From Hanleya hanleyi (taxonomy: Eukaryota; Mollusca; Polyplacophora; Lepidopleurida; Hanleyidae), in the NCBI GenBank assembly GCA_036873755.1, contig JAVTVY010016099.1, positions 1-64,000 on the forward strand: a stretch of DNA of 64,000 nucleotides, given 5' to 3'. This document shows, piece by piece, positions 45,755 to 57,370 of the stretch (position 1 is its first letter; each line of letters begins with the position of its first letter). The notes below the pieces were generated by a model that saw nothing but the letters and a program-made list of their open reading frames with translations, was not told the DNA's origin and did not search any database. The translations under genes and the position numbers were made by a program.

Positions 45755-45985
45755 ACCAAAACACGACGCCATGCGACTCCAACATGAAGCCCTGTACTTC
45801 AGTGTTCTTCACGGTAAAGTCAGAGGTTGGATTACACTGACTCTATTTTATCACATACGACCTTATATTATCACTCATTCGCGCCTCACTCACCCAATCT
45901 CTCATTCACACGGAATTGACACTAATTCTTTGTCTGTTTCGTTTTAATGATCACGTGGTATTCCATGGAATTGATACTAAAGTCT

Positions 45986-46397
45986 GTCCATTTTAATTAG
46001 TCGTCTACTTTGGAGCTGATATTCATGATAACTGTCACAAAGGTCATTGCGGTCCGTTGTGGAGTGTCGCTTATACCAAGTGAAATTGCCGAATGATAAA
46101 CCTCCCAAACCTCCATGGTCGCACAAGGCATTGTTGACCTTTGTGCTAGTATAAGCACGAATATATTATGACGTCTCCCTATGTAATTGAGACCCGGTAC
46201 ATGAAAAAACGGTACTGGAGTTTTATATGAAGAGAATTACAAAGTTATTTCAAGCGTGATATATTATCGATATCAAGGAGTTCTGGTGGTCATTTGTAGA
46301 GTTCAGTTTGTTCTATACGATGCAGAAAAGAGAATTTATGCAGAGTTCACTACTGATTTTTGACAAGCTCCAAAGTAGACGACTAATTATAATGGAC
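45986..46397. mobile_element. palindromic MITE, family 1, copy 2
   Basis: Same terminal sequence as 4226-4855 (GTCCATTTTAATTAGTCGTC and its inverse) and the same central GTCACAAAGGTCATTG, but with part of the left arm deleted (412 against 630 bp). It lies just inside the left arm of a second inverted pair, ATTCCATGGAATTGATACTAA at 45959 and TTAGTGTCAATTCCATGGAAT at 46699. Confidence 0.85.
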
Positions 46398-47451
46398 CGA
46401 CTATAATTCCTTGTACATGTAGTACGTCCGTCAACGTCTTTGCGCCCAAGCGCTTATGAACGCTCGCATTAACGCATTAAAACTCGTCTTAACGCCATAA
46501 CGTCACCTGGTTATGTCAACTGAATCTTATAACCTATAGGCTATAGGGTACACCGTAGTGTCTTCGACACCAAGCGATAATCGCGCAGTCGTCCTATGAG
46601 ACGTTACGGCGTCAAGCGTCAGGACGGGTGTCGAGACATTAAGACGGACGTTGAGGGATTGAGACGGGCACTGGCGGGCGTTAATGTGCTACAGGGAATT
46701 AGTGTCAATTCCATGGAATATCATGTGAGCATATAGACCAATCAGAGCTTCTGAGCTCTGTCTCTGGGGCATCGAGGCGTTGAGAAATTAAAGTTGTTGG
46801 CGAACGATAATGCAAAACTAGGTTTGAAAGAGAGGGCAGTCATGGTCGATCCAGTTCACCCTAGGTGGAAGAATGGGTTTTTGAAAAATGGAGATGCCGT
46901 AAAAATTCCCCCGAGGTCATGGCCTACATATTGAAATTGCTTCAGACCGGTTTGAACTAGTTTAGGCCCGTTTCAACCGTTATACTAAAAATAGACCGCC
47001 ATCCAGCGATATAAAAACGAGCATTCTGCTCGTTTCAGCAGATACTCGGTCAAGCCACGATGGTCACCTGTATCATATAAGACACCACGAGTCTGCAGTC
47101 CACGACGCCACTGCTCCGTATAGTTGTACGTCCTGCAGTGCACAGCCGTTTAATTGTCTGAAAGCGCTACAGTAAGGTATTGTAGGATATCGAGGGTCAG
47201 GTGCTCTTCGTTGATGACCCCGTGGACGTACCCAGCGAGGCCTAGCCCGACGCCCATCCGGTGAGTGAGAGGTCGACCTCTGACCTTGGACTCAGTAGCG
47301 AGTTAGTAACAACTGTTGCACGGTATATAAGAATTTGGTAAAAATACCTATAGATTATTACTACATGGTTGTTTTGATATCGGCACAGGAAAAATCCTGT
47401 ATATCAGTCCGAGACCGATATAAGTAACCATGTCATAACCGGTCACAGATT
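46398..47451. other. no gene seen
   Basis: A CpG-rich stretch (46430-46690) with repeated ACGTC, TTAACGC and GACGGGC words, then the inverted arm at 46698-46731. No gene recognised to 47451. Confidence 0.45.
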
Positions 47452-48530
47452 AACCCTACCAGGTCTGGGCGATTTGTGGTATGTATGTCACAGCCTTGAA
47501 GGGTCACTGCTTCCCTGTGATTTGTTTCCGTTAACTATTGGGATAGAGAGCTGAAACTTTACATACATGTACTATATATTTGGGTCGAACCATACAAGGA
47601 AATGTTAAAAAAAAAAAAATCTTTTCAGAAGCCATTTTCGCCTATTTTTGGACCGATTTTACGATTGTTTTATATTTCGATGTTATCTTTCAAGAACTAA
47701 TTAATATGATAGAGAATAATTATTTTTTTTGGCGAAATAAATTACTTTCATGTACTTTCTGGCAAGCAATATGCGAAAAAAACTGACCTGAAAGACTGAA
47801 AACATCACAGTCTGAGGACACCTCGTGACCGCTATTTGAATTTCTTCATGAGCCTTTGCACCTACGATAATGCAAATGTTTTTAAAATGACTTCAATGCT
47901 ACTCCAATGCGCAGTTAGGAAGTTTCAACCCTCTTTCTCTCGCCGTTCCGAACCGCCAGTTCTGATAGGGTTAACCCTATCTGGCCTGGGCGATTTGGGG
48001 TGTATCGCAGCCTGGGGGGGGGGGGGGGCGGAAAGTGCCCCCCCTATATATTTTCTCTACCACTAAGGCCAGAGCGCTGAAACTTACCACACAGTATCTT
48101 GGGTTCAAGCTCTACCGGAAAATGTAAAAAATCCAAGATGGCCACCATGGTGACGTCACAGTGACGTAATTTACTCGGAAGCCATTTTTCGGCCTTTTTG
48201 GGGTCGATTTTTCGAAATTTTCATTTTTCAGATTTTTCTCTCGAAAAAAATCTAATAAAATAGAGAATAATTAGTTTTGCATAAATAAAATACTTTTAAG
48301 GCCTTTTAGGCAAGGAAAATGTGAAGAAATGGAGCGAAAAGATTGAAAAACACGACTTTCACGGATACCACATGGTCGCCATTTTGAATTTACCCATGAT
48401 CCTCTGCCCGGGGGTTATTGAAAATAAGCTCAAAATGACCCCAATAAGATAAGCTTAAAAGTCACCAAGTTTCAGCCTCCTCGGTTTTGTCAGTTCACTA
48501 GGGTTTCCACCCGAGCCAGTGGGTGTAGGG
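47452..48530 (+). repeat. two tandem copies of the foldback 2 core unit
   Basis: Two units of about 520 bp start at 47452 (AACCCTACCAGGTCTGGGCG) and 47972 (AACCCTATCTGGCCTGGGCG). They share AGAGCTGAAACTT, GAAGCCATTTT, a GGTCGCCATTTTGAATTTACCC block and CTCAAAATGACCCCAAT. The same unit is found inside foldback element 2. Confidence 0.8.
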
Positions 48531-49110
48531 TTTTAAGGGTCCGTCAGACATAGCCAGAGGTGATCCAGCTTTAGAATAGTGATTTTTCGTTTTTTAAGGA
48601 TTATTCAACTATAGTTTTCACTTTATCATTTAGAGAAAACTCGAACATGGAGAATCTATCGATGCCATGGTATTAATGAAATCTGAATCCAAAAGCTGTG
48701 TGCTCTGAATAATCGAGAATTCGACCCTCGGTAGAATTTTGCGACAAAACCGGTACACAATATTGATTTTCTGCTTAGAGATGGAAAAAACTGCCATGAA
48801 ACAGGTATATTTTGCATAGAAAATTTAATGCATCAATAACGAGATTTCATTTATGATAAATTCATGTTAAGGGGGAAAATACATAATCCTATATAAACAC
48901 AATATGTTATTTACAACCAAGGGTACGTTGGATATATAATTATATTATTGCCAGTAAATTTCCATAACAATGTGTTTGACTTAATGTGATACAATAATTT
49001 AGTTGAATGTATGCCGTTATAATCTTGATAAAGCCTGCGAGACGTAGAGAATGGTATGGATGCAGGACTCGTTACACATGGCCGCCTGTAGACTATACTA
49101 GTATATATGC
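48531..49110. other. no gene seen
   Basis: AT-rich with no recognised feature. Confidence 0.5.
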
Positions 49111-49256
49111 ACAGGAGCTTGTTACCGTTGTTAATTTGTTAATTATATTGATTTGGGAGGAGGACGAGGTCGTGAAGAAAACACTTCTCTTCACGACTTT
49201 GTCCTCCCCTCAAATCAATATAATAATTCGATGAAGAACGATAACGAGCCCCTGTG
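49111..49256. repeat. palindrome, arms of about 70 bp
   Basis: ACAGGAGCTTGTTACCGTT at the left pairs with AACGATAACGAGCCCCTGT at the right. The inner part TATTGATTTGGGAGGAGGAC and GTCGTGAAGA pairs almost perfectly with TCTTCACGACTTTGTCCTCC and CTCAAATCAATA. Confidence 0.88.
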
Positions 49257-49499
49257 AGTATATGTAAAAAAGGAGACCTTGTATAAAGAGACTCCCCCCC
49301 CCCAAAAGCATTTTCCATCTCCCCATCCATTGGCTCAAAGCGATGTGGTTAGCGAAAACCTGTGTATAGTCGAGACAGATCATCAGAATGGTGAGCTCAT
49401 ATACTTTCATTTCACCGAATGGAATGTCTACGGTAGAACCGAGGATACACCTCATATCGAAAAATATTTAAAGCGACGTTAATCATATTCACTCACTCA

Positions 49500-49660
49500 C
49501 TCCCTATCGAGAAGGGATATGTGAACGTTACGTAGATGAAACCCCTCTAGCTTTTACGCTTGGGATATCAAGAAATATTGCCTTCTATTATTCACATAAG
49601 CATACAAGCTAGAGGAGATTTATCTACGTAACGGTGACATACCCTTCCTAGATGAGGCGG
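49500..49660. repeat. inverted repeat
   Basis: TATCGAGAAGGGATATGTGA, ACGTTACGTAGATGAAACCC and CTCTAGCTT at the left answer AAGCTAGAGGAGATTTATCT, ACGTAACGGTGACATACCCT and TCCTAGA at the right. Confidence 0.75.
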
Positions 49661-49767
49661 TTTATCTTATCTGTTCATGCAGTAGACAATTCATTCGATC
49701 AGTATAGGCTCAAGAGTAGAATTACCTGTCTCGATTATAAACATTTTTTCCGATGAAGAGGCTGGGT

Positions 49768-50045
49768 CTACAAACCTCTTCTTTTATATCTTCAGTCACA
49801 TCGAAATATCATTTTGGCCCAATGCATCATATTTTAGAGACGACAAACATTATTCGACGCCATTTTACCTCACTTTTGACCGTGAACGGTTACAGTATGG
49901 AACTTGTGCATTATCCTGTACGAGACACAGTAGAGAGTGACGTACAACAGCGTCGAAATACGTTTGACCTTTCTAAAATATAACACCTTGGACCAAAATG
50001 ATATCTCGATGTAACGGAAAATACAGAAGAGGAGGTTTGTGCAGA
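49768..50045. repeat. inverted repeat with arms of about 95 bp
   Basis: ACAAACCTCTTCTTTTATAT, ACATCGAAATATCATTTTGG and ATATTTTAGAGACGACAAAC at the left are inverted on the right, with about 80 per cent match by eye. Probably a foldback MITE. Confidence 0.7.
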
Positions 50046-50639
50046 AGTTTGTAGCTTTACCGAAAAACGAAAAGTCTTTAAACATAAGAATTACAATAAC
50101 TCTACAAATGGTTCACTCCATGAATTTCCTTCAAAAGTCTTCTTCCCTCTTCAGTGCGTTCAAAGCTCTCGAAACCATTGGCAATGGAAGGTCTTCCTTC
50201 AACACCATGGACATGATCGGTAGGACAGATCACTGGTCCCAAACCACACGTTTTTAATCATGCTAACGTGACGTTATAGGCCTTATTTGTTATTACACAA
50301 CCTGGGGAACTGTATACATACAGTTACTTTACACATGCATGGTGTACAACAATACATCCAATTTGACGATAAACTGCGACACCATCTCATCTGGTCAAGT
50401 AGAGTTCGGACTCGTTGTGTATGACAAATAGCGGCGACAGTTCCTGACCGCATCAGTCTTCGATACTCAAGTTTTGAGTCGGCGAAACAGTGATATTCTC
50501 CAAATTTGGAGTGGCAAATAGCCCTGTATCACGTGACCAACTGTATAATACCAGACTGCCAATTGTAACACAGGGAAAACTGCCATTGTTCATAATTATG
50601 AAAATTGTATAATAAGTTAAGTTTATAAATGAAGACGAA

Positions 50640-50742
50640 TGCACACTGCTCCAAATCCAGTGAAATTTTGCCGCAGAATTCAAACCTGTATATCTTGGGA
50701 CCTTGACTAACATCCCGGCCCTACCGAAACTTCTGGGTATTG
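50640..50742 (+). repeat. dispersed repeat shared with 58215-58360
   Basis: Shares AATGCACACTGC, TCCAAATCCAGT, GAATT.AAACC and CCTCTG/CTTCTG followed by ATTAATCTCC with 58215-58360, where the 42-bp array that follows it here has not expanded. Confidence 0.6.
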
Positions 50743-51030
50743 TATAAATTGATCTCCCCAGGCTGAAGAGTTCCAATTTCTATATATAAATTAATCTCCC
50801 CAGGCTGAAGAGTTCCAATTTCTACGCATAAATTAATCTCCCCGGGTGAAGAGGTCCAATTTCTATGTATAAATTAATCTCCCAAGGCTGAAGAGTTCCA
50901 ATTTCTATGTATAAATTAATCTCCCCAGGCTGAAGAGTTCCAATTTCTATGTATAAATTAATCTCACCAGGCTAAAGAGTTCCAATTTCTGTGTATAAAT
51001 TAATCTCCCCAGGCTGAAGAGTTTCAATTT
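50743..51030 (+). repeat. 42-bp minisatellite, about 7 units
   Basis: Units of ATAAATTAATCTCCCCAGG, CTGAAGAGTTCCAATTTCTAT with a 42-bp period. It has grown from the end of the repeat at 50640-50742. Confidence 0.9.
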
Positions 51031-51279
51031 TTGTGGCATTAACCCTCTTGACACAAACTTCTGTCAGATCCGAAATTGTGGAGCAGTTGGGTGCAGCTAA
51101 TCATTTTTGATACCGGTACTGGCTGTATTTCCGAGAAATCATGTCTAGCTTCGAAGCTTCTGGGTCTATCCGACCGGGCTGTGAACACCGTCAAATGTGA
51201 CAGGCTTCAAATTTGTGGGCGTTATTTTATCCGATAAGCATGTAAACATCATATATGACAGGCTGTAATCGTCATTATA

Positions 51280-51725
51280 TCCGACAGTACCGCTATATTT
51301 CACAGACAGGTAAACATCATAAAATCCAACAGTCTTGTAAATCTCATTATGTCAGACAAGCTTTGAAAGGTCATTGAATCCGGCAAGGTCCTGTCAGACA
51401 GGCTGATAAACATCATCATATTCGACAGGCTTGTTATCGTCATTATGTCCGACAGGCTTATACACCACATTATATTGAACAGATTTGTAAACATCGATAT
51501 CCCTGACAGGCTTGTCAATGTCATTATATCCAACAAACGTGTAAACGTCATTATATCTGACAGGCTTGTACACCACATTATATCCGACAGATTTGTAAAC
51601 ACCAATATCTCTGACAGGCTTGTCAATATCATTATATCCAACAAATGTGTAAACGTCATTATATCTGACAGGCTTGTATACATCTCATTATATTCGGCAG
51701 GCTGATAAGCGTCACTATATTCGAC
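51280..51725 (+). repeat. 27-bp minisatellite with 108-bp higher-order period
   Basis: Basic unit of 27 bp (GACAGGCTTGTAAACATCAT, TATATCC). Between about 51450 and 51680 four variant units (GGCTTGTACACCACA, GATTTGTAAACACCA, GGCTTGTCAATATCA, AAATGTGTAAACGTCA) repeat as a block of 108 bp. The array runs into the 3' end of the minus-strand frame at 51715-52104. Confidence 0.88.
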
Positions 51726-52104
51726 AGGCTCGTCGTACTTGGCCCAGCGGGGTCCACATGGTCATTTTGTGGTCCGCCATGAGCGGAAGTTTGTTCCAGA
51801 GAACTGACTCTTTCTCCATGTAATAATCGTTCCTCGCGGGAAGTGACTTCAACTTAACCACATACGTCGGTCTTCGAAGACGACGGATGAGTGCTTTCAA
51901 GTCGTCTGGGGATACGGCGTTCTTTCCGGTCCGCATTCCCTGATTGGGCGGGGGAGGGAGGTACATCCTGGGCACGTAGTCGGGGACGCTCCTCATCGGC
52001 CTTGGTGTGCGCATTGGTGCCGAGAACGGTCCGGATCGTGGACTTTTGGATCTCATGCATGGATACGATCGGAGGCTCAGCGACAACTCAACGTTGGTGT
52101 TCAT
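51715..52104 (-). CDS. basic Pro/Arg-rich protein of 129 residues, family unknown
   Basis: Intronless frame from an ATG at 52104 (MNTNVELSLSLRSYPCMRSK). The first half is rich in Ser, Pro, Arg and Met (SAPMRTPRPMRSVPDYVPRM, then YLPPPPNQ). The second half is more conserved-looking, with SPDDLKALIRRLRRPTYVVK, LPARNDYYMEKESVLWNKLP and MTMWTPLG. The codon pattern and the long antisense-free composition look coding, unlike the AT-rich flanks. The small basic form with PPPP and Tyr/Trp motifs recalls axonemal or sperm structural proteins, but that is only an impression. The last residues, ACRI and the stop, fall inside the first unit of the 27-bp array, so the original end may have been replaced. 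It might also be an exon ending at a GT near 51745. Confidence 0.5.
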   Translation of the reverse strand: MNTNVELSLSLRSYPCMRSKSPRSGPFSAPMRTPRPMRSVPDYVPRMYLPPPPNQGMRTGKNAVSPDDLKALIRRLRRPTYVVKLKSLPARNDYYMEKESVLWNKLPLMADHKMTMWTPLGQVRRACRI

Positions 52105-53654
52105 TTTATGTTGCGATCCACAGTTTCTCAGAAAACTTATTTTATCGAGCTTTCTCCTATTCTCAGTCTGTATACTTACAGAGGAACAAAATAGTTTTCC
52201 ACCACGCAAATAGGAAAAACGTCTGTTCTCCCTCGTATGTGTCTGCTTTATGGAGTACCGATGTAGGCCCTACCTACAATGCGGGAGCGAGAACTTGGAC
52301 GCGAACAATGCTGTACACGATTTGAGCACTCCGTCAATGCAGATTATGGTTCCTTTCACTGAGCGACAACCTGATATAGTGTGACCAACAACAAACAATA
52401 AAGCCGAGCTCTATAATCAGATTTTTATATGGTAACAGCAATGACGGTTAACAATGGCACTTTATAGTTCCATCGCCACACACAATATAATTAATATCAG
52501 TAAAAATGGATTAAAAATTCTCGTAAGACACACAAAGGTGTCAATCTTGTACTGCCAAATCGGTTTAAAGAGTTTCACCTCTGTAATCCGCCTTAACAAT
52601 GTATATAACGTATATCATAAGGAAATCTTTGTTCGTAACAATTTCATTAGATTTATTACAATTATAGCATGTATTAACTTGTGCACACTAAAGATAGTAT
52701 ACTTTTGCAAAGTTCGAGAGCATAATCTTATTATTATTAACGAAATTCAACCGATGCTTTCGTTTTATTGTAATATCGGTACAGTATTAATCTAAGCCTG
52801 ATAACAAAAGCAGTGTTGTCAGAGTAACGTTGTCAAATGTCCAGTGTTGTCAATTACAACGTTTAGCATTCAACAGCCATTAACAGCCTTTGGGGTTAAA
52901 AACAGGTCATTTTTGCCCAATAAAGGCAAGAATATGTGCCGCCATAGGCATGTATACCCGAATCGGATGGCAAATAAGAAAAAGAAAATAACTGTTCTGT
53001 CTATCTAATAAGCATAATAATAGACGTGTTTTGTTCTCCATTAAAAATTAGACTGTACACTTTCATTGGAGAATTACTGTTACGACATTTTATGACATAT
53101 ATACTAAGTCGCCTGGCGATTTTGGAGTGTCATGATGAATAAATCCAAAGTTATTAAGCAAACACCCTTTTTACCTTCATTTTAGAGAGGTACAGTACAG
53201 GACAGAAATATCCAAATTTTTAACGCGATTTCCTTGCGTGCAAATAGCGGTTGCTATAATGCTGTTGCTATAATAGCAACAAAGATGACTTTCTATGGTT
53301 GTAATCAAAACGCGCACAAGTATTCGCTCGTGTTTTGATTTTACTCTAGTCGCGTTCAAGTTATTTCTGCCCTGTACTGTAGGTCTCCCTAACCGGTTAA
53401 AAACCCAGGGAAACACTGAAGACGAAATGCATGGTACCCGTATGTCTATTGTTCCTGGTCAATGGTACAGTTCACACAGGAAACTGTTTTACAACGTAAA
53501 TGTAGCTACCGGTATGGGGTTTTTTCACATACTTCACAAAAGATACTTAAGTTTCAGCAACCTGTAACCATCTGGGTCATCTATACGCGGTAAGACTTAT
53601 GGATGGCGAAGTGTACGCAAATGAAGTTTCAGAAGTTGTTTACTCATACGTGTA
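52105..53654. other. intergenic, no gene seen
   Basis: AT-rich. The string TTTTACTCTAGTCGCGTTCAAG (53339-53360) is shared with 5437-5458. Otherwise no feature. Confidence 0.45.
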
Positions 53655-55720
53655 GTCTTGAACCTATGTATTCCTACGAAGTAGGCTACAGATCGCAAAT
53701 TGTCCGGTAATGAGTCAGTCCATCCGAATCCTTTCGTCGGCAAAATAAGGAGAACCGTTGACATTAGAACCTTGATTTTTGGCATGAACGTGCATTAGGG
53801 CATTGTTACCAGCAAGTTCTGATCTGAAATAATTCTGATTAAAATTAGATTTATAATTAACACTTCAGTATATTGTTATAGATATATGTAACTGTAGCCT
53901 TTAACGTGTATCGTATTTCACATCCAAACATTTCATCATTGCCAAGAAAACTGTGGTCCGTTTTGCTCCAGCGTTTTATCGCATTTAATGAGTATCAGTT
54001 ACTGTCCGTCTAAAAATACCCTGTCATTGAAACACATTCCACTATGCCACATGGCCCTATTACTGAGGTTAATCTTAACGTGCATCTGGGACAATTCCAC
54101 AATTGCCAGACAGCATAGGCCTACTGCTATACCCTCAAACAATCAGCGCTGTTTGCATAACTTAAATTGTTAAACCATATCATTGAAATAATATAGCAGA
54201 AAACAATGATGTGAGTTATGATATGTACACTATGACCAAAGACATGTTCATAATGTGCTAATCGGATAGTTAGGACAATCATTACTTTGCATCAGAGAGT
54301 GTGTGACTTGACAGCAGAAATATGACCCCGCCATTTGCTGATTAGAGCGATAAAACAGGGTAGGCTAAATGGACCCTTTTCAATGCAGTATTTATGAAAT
54401 AGGAAATGCTAATTTTCCATCATTTGTTAGTGCATTTATCTACACCGCTATGCCAGCCTTAATACACACAATTCAGTATATTGTTATAGATACATGTAAA
54501 CTGTGGCCTTTAACGTGTATCCCATTTCACATCCAAACATTTCATCACTGACCACAGCAGGCTTCAAATTCAGGTCAGATTACTCACTGATGGTGAAATA
54601 TCCTACATCAACCAATTAAGTCAGCGTGGTGCAATAACCCAGCAGAAGAAGGAAAGATGTGGTATCATCCTTCAGATTAGTCTGTGTGAGCGACAATGAT
54701 AACAGTTTACTGAGGGCGAAACAAAGCCATGACGGCATGTTTAAAGGGTCTTCTTTTGGTAGAATTTAACTAGATAAAGTAACTTTGATCATGATGTGGA
54801 AATATGATAACTTGAGTTTTTTTGTACCTCTTGAATATTGACTAGGCCTATATATCACACTTGGATATAATTTAAACAAAAAATTACATGTGTAAACAAA
54901 ATATGTCTAAATTTTTCTTGTCATTTCAAATCTTGATCCATTTTGATTCCTTGATTAGGGGATACAGAATCACTGCCACGAGTGTGTTGGTGTGTCACAG
55001 CAATGCAATTCCGATTCACACAACGAAGCTGAGGTGGTTTAACGTTTATCAATGAAGAAAATCACCGATCAACCGCCATAGAATATAATGTGAAACAAGA
55101 AAACCGGAATAGTACATTCATCAGATTGCCGATACCCAAAATGTGTTGTCTCATATATCTAGATAACAACGTGATGTAGAGACGCTATTTATTCGTCTTT
55201 GTACCGGTTATGCTCAGGAGAATGACATAGAATCATTATTATCTTGTGCAGAGAAGGTGTTGGTCTTGAGTTGAACTACCGTCAACTACATAAATGCAAC
55301 CTTTCTACTATAGTACTATATATAAAAATATGTTGTATTGTTGGGAAAATAATGTGATTCAAAACGTTGTTTTGATCCTGGACAAGGGCACTGAAAACCA
55401 TTAAAGAGATGTAAATGTATTTTCACACGTAAAGCTTGAAATCTACTGAACCTTTATTATTCAATCTGTTTCTTTTAGTTAAAATGAAGGCGCACTAGAA
55501 GACTGTTACCAACAAGTTCTGAGCTGACCTACTTTTGATGAAAATTCCTGGTGATTTTTGATGAAAATCATTGGCGATTCTGACTTGGGCGGTGCCCATC
55601 TTAATATAGGCAGGATTTCAACTGGGGGTGGGGATTCCAAGGGTTGAGTTCGCGTTCGAGTCCTAATGCCTACTCTACTTCGTAGGTCCTGTGACGTTAG
55701 TCACACTGCTCATGTTCCTT
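53655..55720 (-). mobile_element. long dispersed element, copy B
   Basis: Reverse copy of 22736-24445, with the same edge blocks (CCTACGAAGTAGGCTACAGATCGC at left, CTACTTCGTAGGTCCTGTGACG at right) and conserved interior (e.g. TTGTCATTTCAAATCTTGATCC). It is about 350 bp longer, partly because a block with CAGTATATTGTTATAGATA and TTTAACGTGTATC occurs twice (53867 and 54473). The frame seen in copy A is broken here by indels. Confidence 0.8.
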
Positions 55721-56950
55721 AAACGAAGTTTATTTCATGTTCCAGTTTACGAATCCCACTTCAGTACGTCGGTTGCCAGTAGCTGACGGAAAAGCAGGCT
55801 ATTGTTCTGAAATGGGGGGGCGAGGGGGGGGGGGGGGCACGTATGTTTAGATGGGTAAATAGCCCCAGAACAGGTGCGGTAGAAGTGCCAAAAATAAAAT
55901 ATTACATATACAAGAAATTGTTCAGTTGGAATGTAGTACAATATTATTCGGACACACATCGTGAACAAGAATTTTGACGCTGAAGTACAATGTATTTTCA
56001 AGTTTTGTGCATGAGAATCGTTAGTTGGTGTTCCGTTGTGAAAAAGGACACTACCATTGTTCAATTTCCATACGTATTCACGTGACAGTGACATCGGGAA
56101 GACAAGGGGGTAGGTCGAATTTCGCACCCCCGCCACAGCACGAGAAATTTCGAATTTTGATAAAAAACAAAAATGTTCAATTAAAATTTTTAGAGTTTCG
56201 TCCGTACCGAGAATTTATATATTGCATACCAATTAGAAATTATCCCCTTTGTTCAGACATCTTACTGTCGTGTCACCACGAGCACAAATGATCTGTCCGA
56301 TAACTAATCGGATCCGACAGCCGTAAGCACATAAAGGAAGGCAATATCTTCATACATGATTTTGATGAGTCGTGAAAGGAATATCATAAGATTTCAATGT
56401 CCCTATGTATCTATTTCTCGCCAGGAAAATGTGTTTCACTTGAGTTTAAAAACTCGGATATTTCTTTCTAATGGACATCCTTTTCTTTCGCGCCGGCACA
56501 GAAACTGGCCATGAAGAAAACAAGTTCTAAATACTTGTCTATCACAATATTTCTGCTTGTTATCGCATTGTCATAATTATTCCACGATAATATCGTTTCT
56601 ATCCTAATATACACATTCTTACTGCCTTGTTCTCTCGACCACCCACTTTATCACAACATTTTCCATTTATTCACAAATTCCGTCAGATTTATTCCGCAAT
56701 AACCTCGCTCTAATCACGTGGTTTCCCCATTCGGGACCGCCGAGCGGAAATCTACGAAGAAGACCGATTCTACTATGTGCCACCGGAGATCCCCGAGAAG
56801 TTGCGAATGAAGGTCTTCCGTGTCTTGTATAAAAACATCCGTCTTCCCGTAAGAATTTAGATTCCCTGGTTGCTTCGGTCTCCATTTTGATTTCTACAAT
56901 AGAAAGAAAGAGAATCCCGAAAATTAGAAGAACCTTCGCAAGATCTGCTC
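55721..56950. other. no gene seen
   Basis: Contains G runs at 55810-55837. No recognised exon. A minus-strand frame at 56667-56960 lacks an ATG at its start and runs into the MITE at 56951. Confidence 0.4.
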
Positions 56951-57370
56951 TTAAGGACACGAGGCCCTATCTCGGGTGAAATAAAAATACTTTTTTTATT
57001 ATTCTATATTTATATAGTCCGAAACACTTCCCTTCCTATATACCGAAATAATTCATGGGGAAAACTGTTCCCCTATATGGGATTTTCCTTTCATCTTCCT
57101 CAAAGTAATTCAACACGTACTAGACTGAACTCGGATCAACACCCGGACCTGCTATGGAAAGCTTAAGTTTTGAAGTTACTTCGATTAAACTCGAATATTT
57201 AAACTGTTATTGCTCCAAATGTGAAATGTTTACTAAATTACATTGCCTGAACCCTTACAGGTTGATGCATATATAAGATACCAGTTTTACCGCCTAAGTC
57301 TCGTTGTAATTATAGAAAAAAGACTAAGCCGGTATCCGAATTTTCTGTGAATGGGCCCACGTGTCCTTAA
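56951..57370. mobile_element. TTAA-flanked MITE, piggyBac-like
   Basis: Ends TTAAGGACACGAGGCCC and GGGCCCACGTGTCCTTAA, TTAA being the likely duplicated target. Non-coding, about 420 bp. Confidence 0.75.

Noticed and set aside
51891..52325. Plus-strand frame of 144 codons
   Set aside because: Antisense of the 129-residue candidate; less plausible composition.
56667..56960. Minus-strand frame that looks like a secreted peptide precursor (hydrophobic start, GRP and RR sites)
   Set aside because: Its first codon is GTG, the start region belongs to the TTAA-flanked MITE, and no ATG gives a complete signal peptide.
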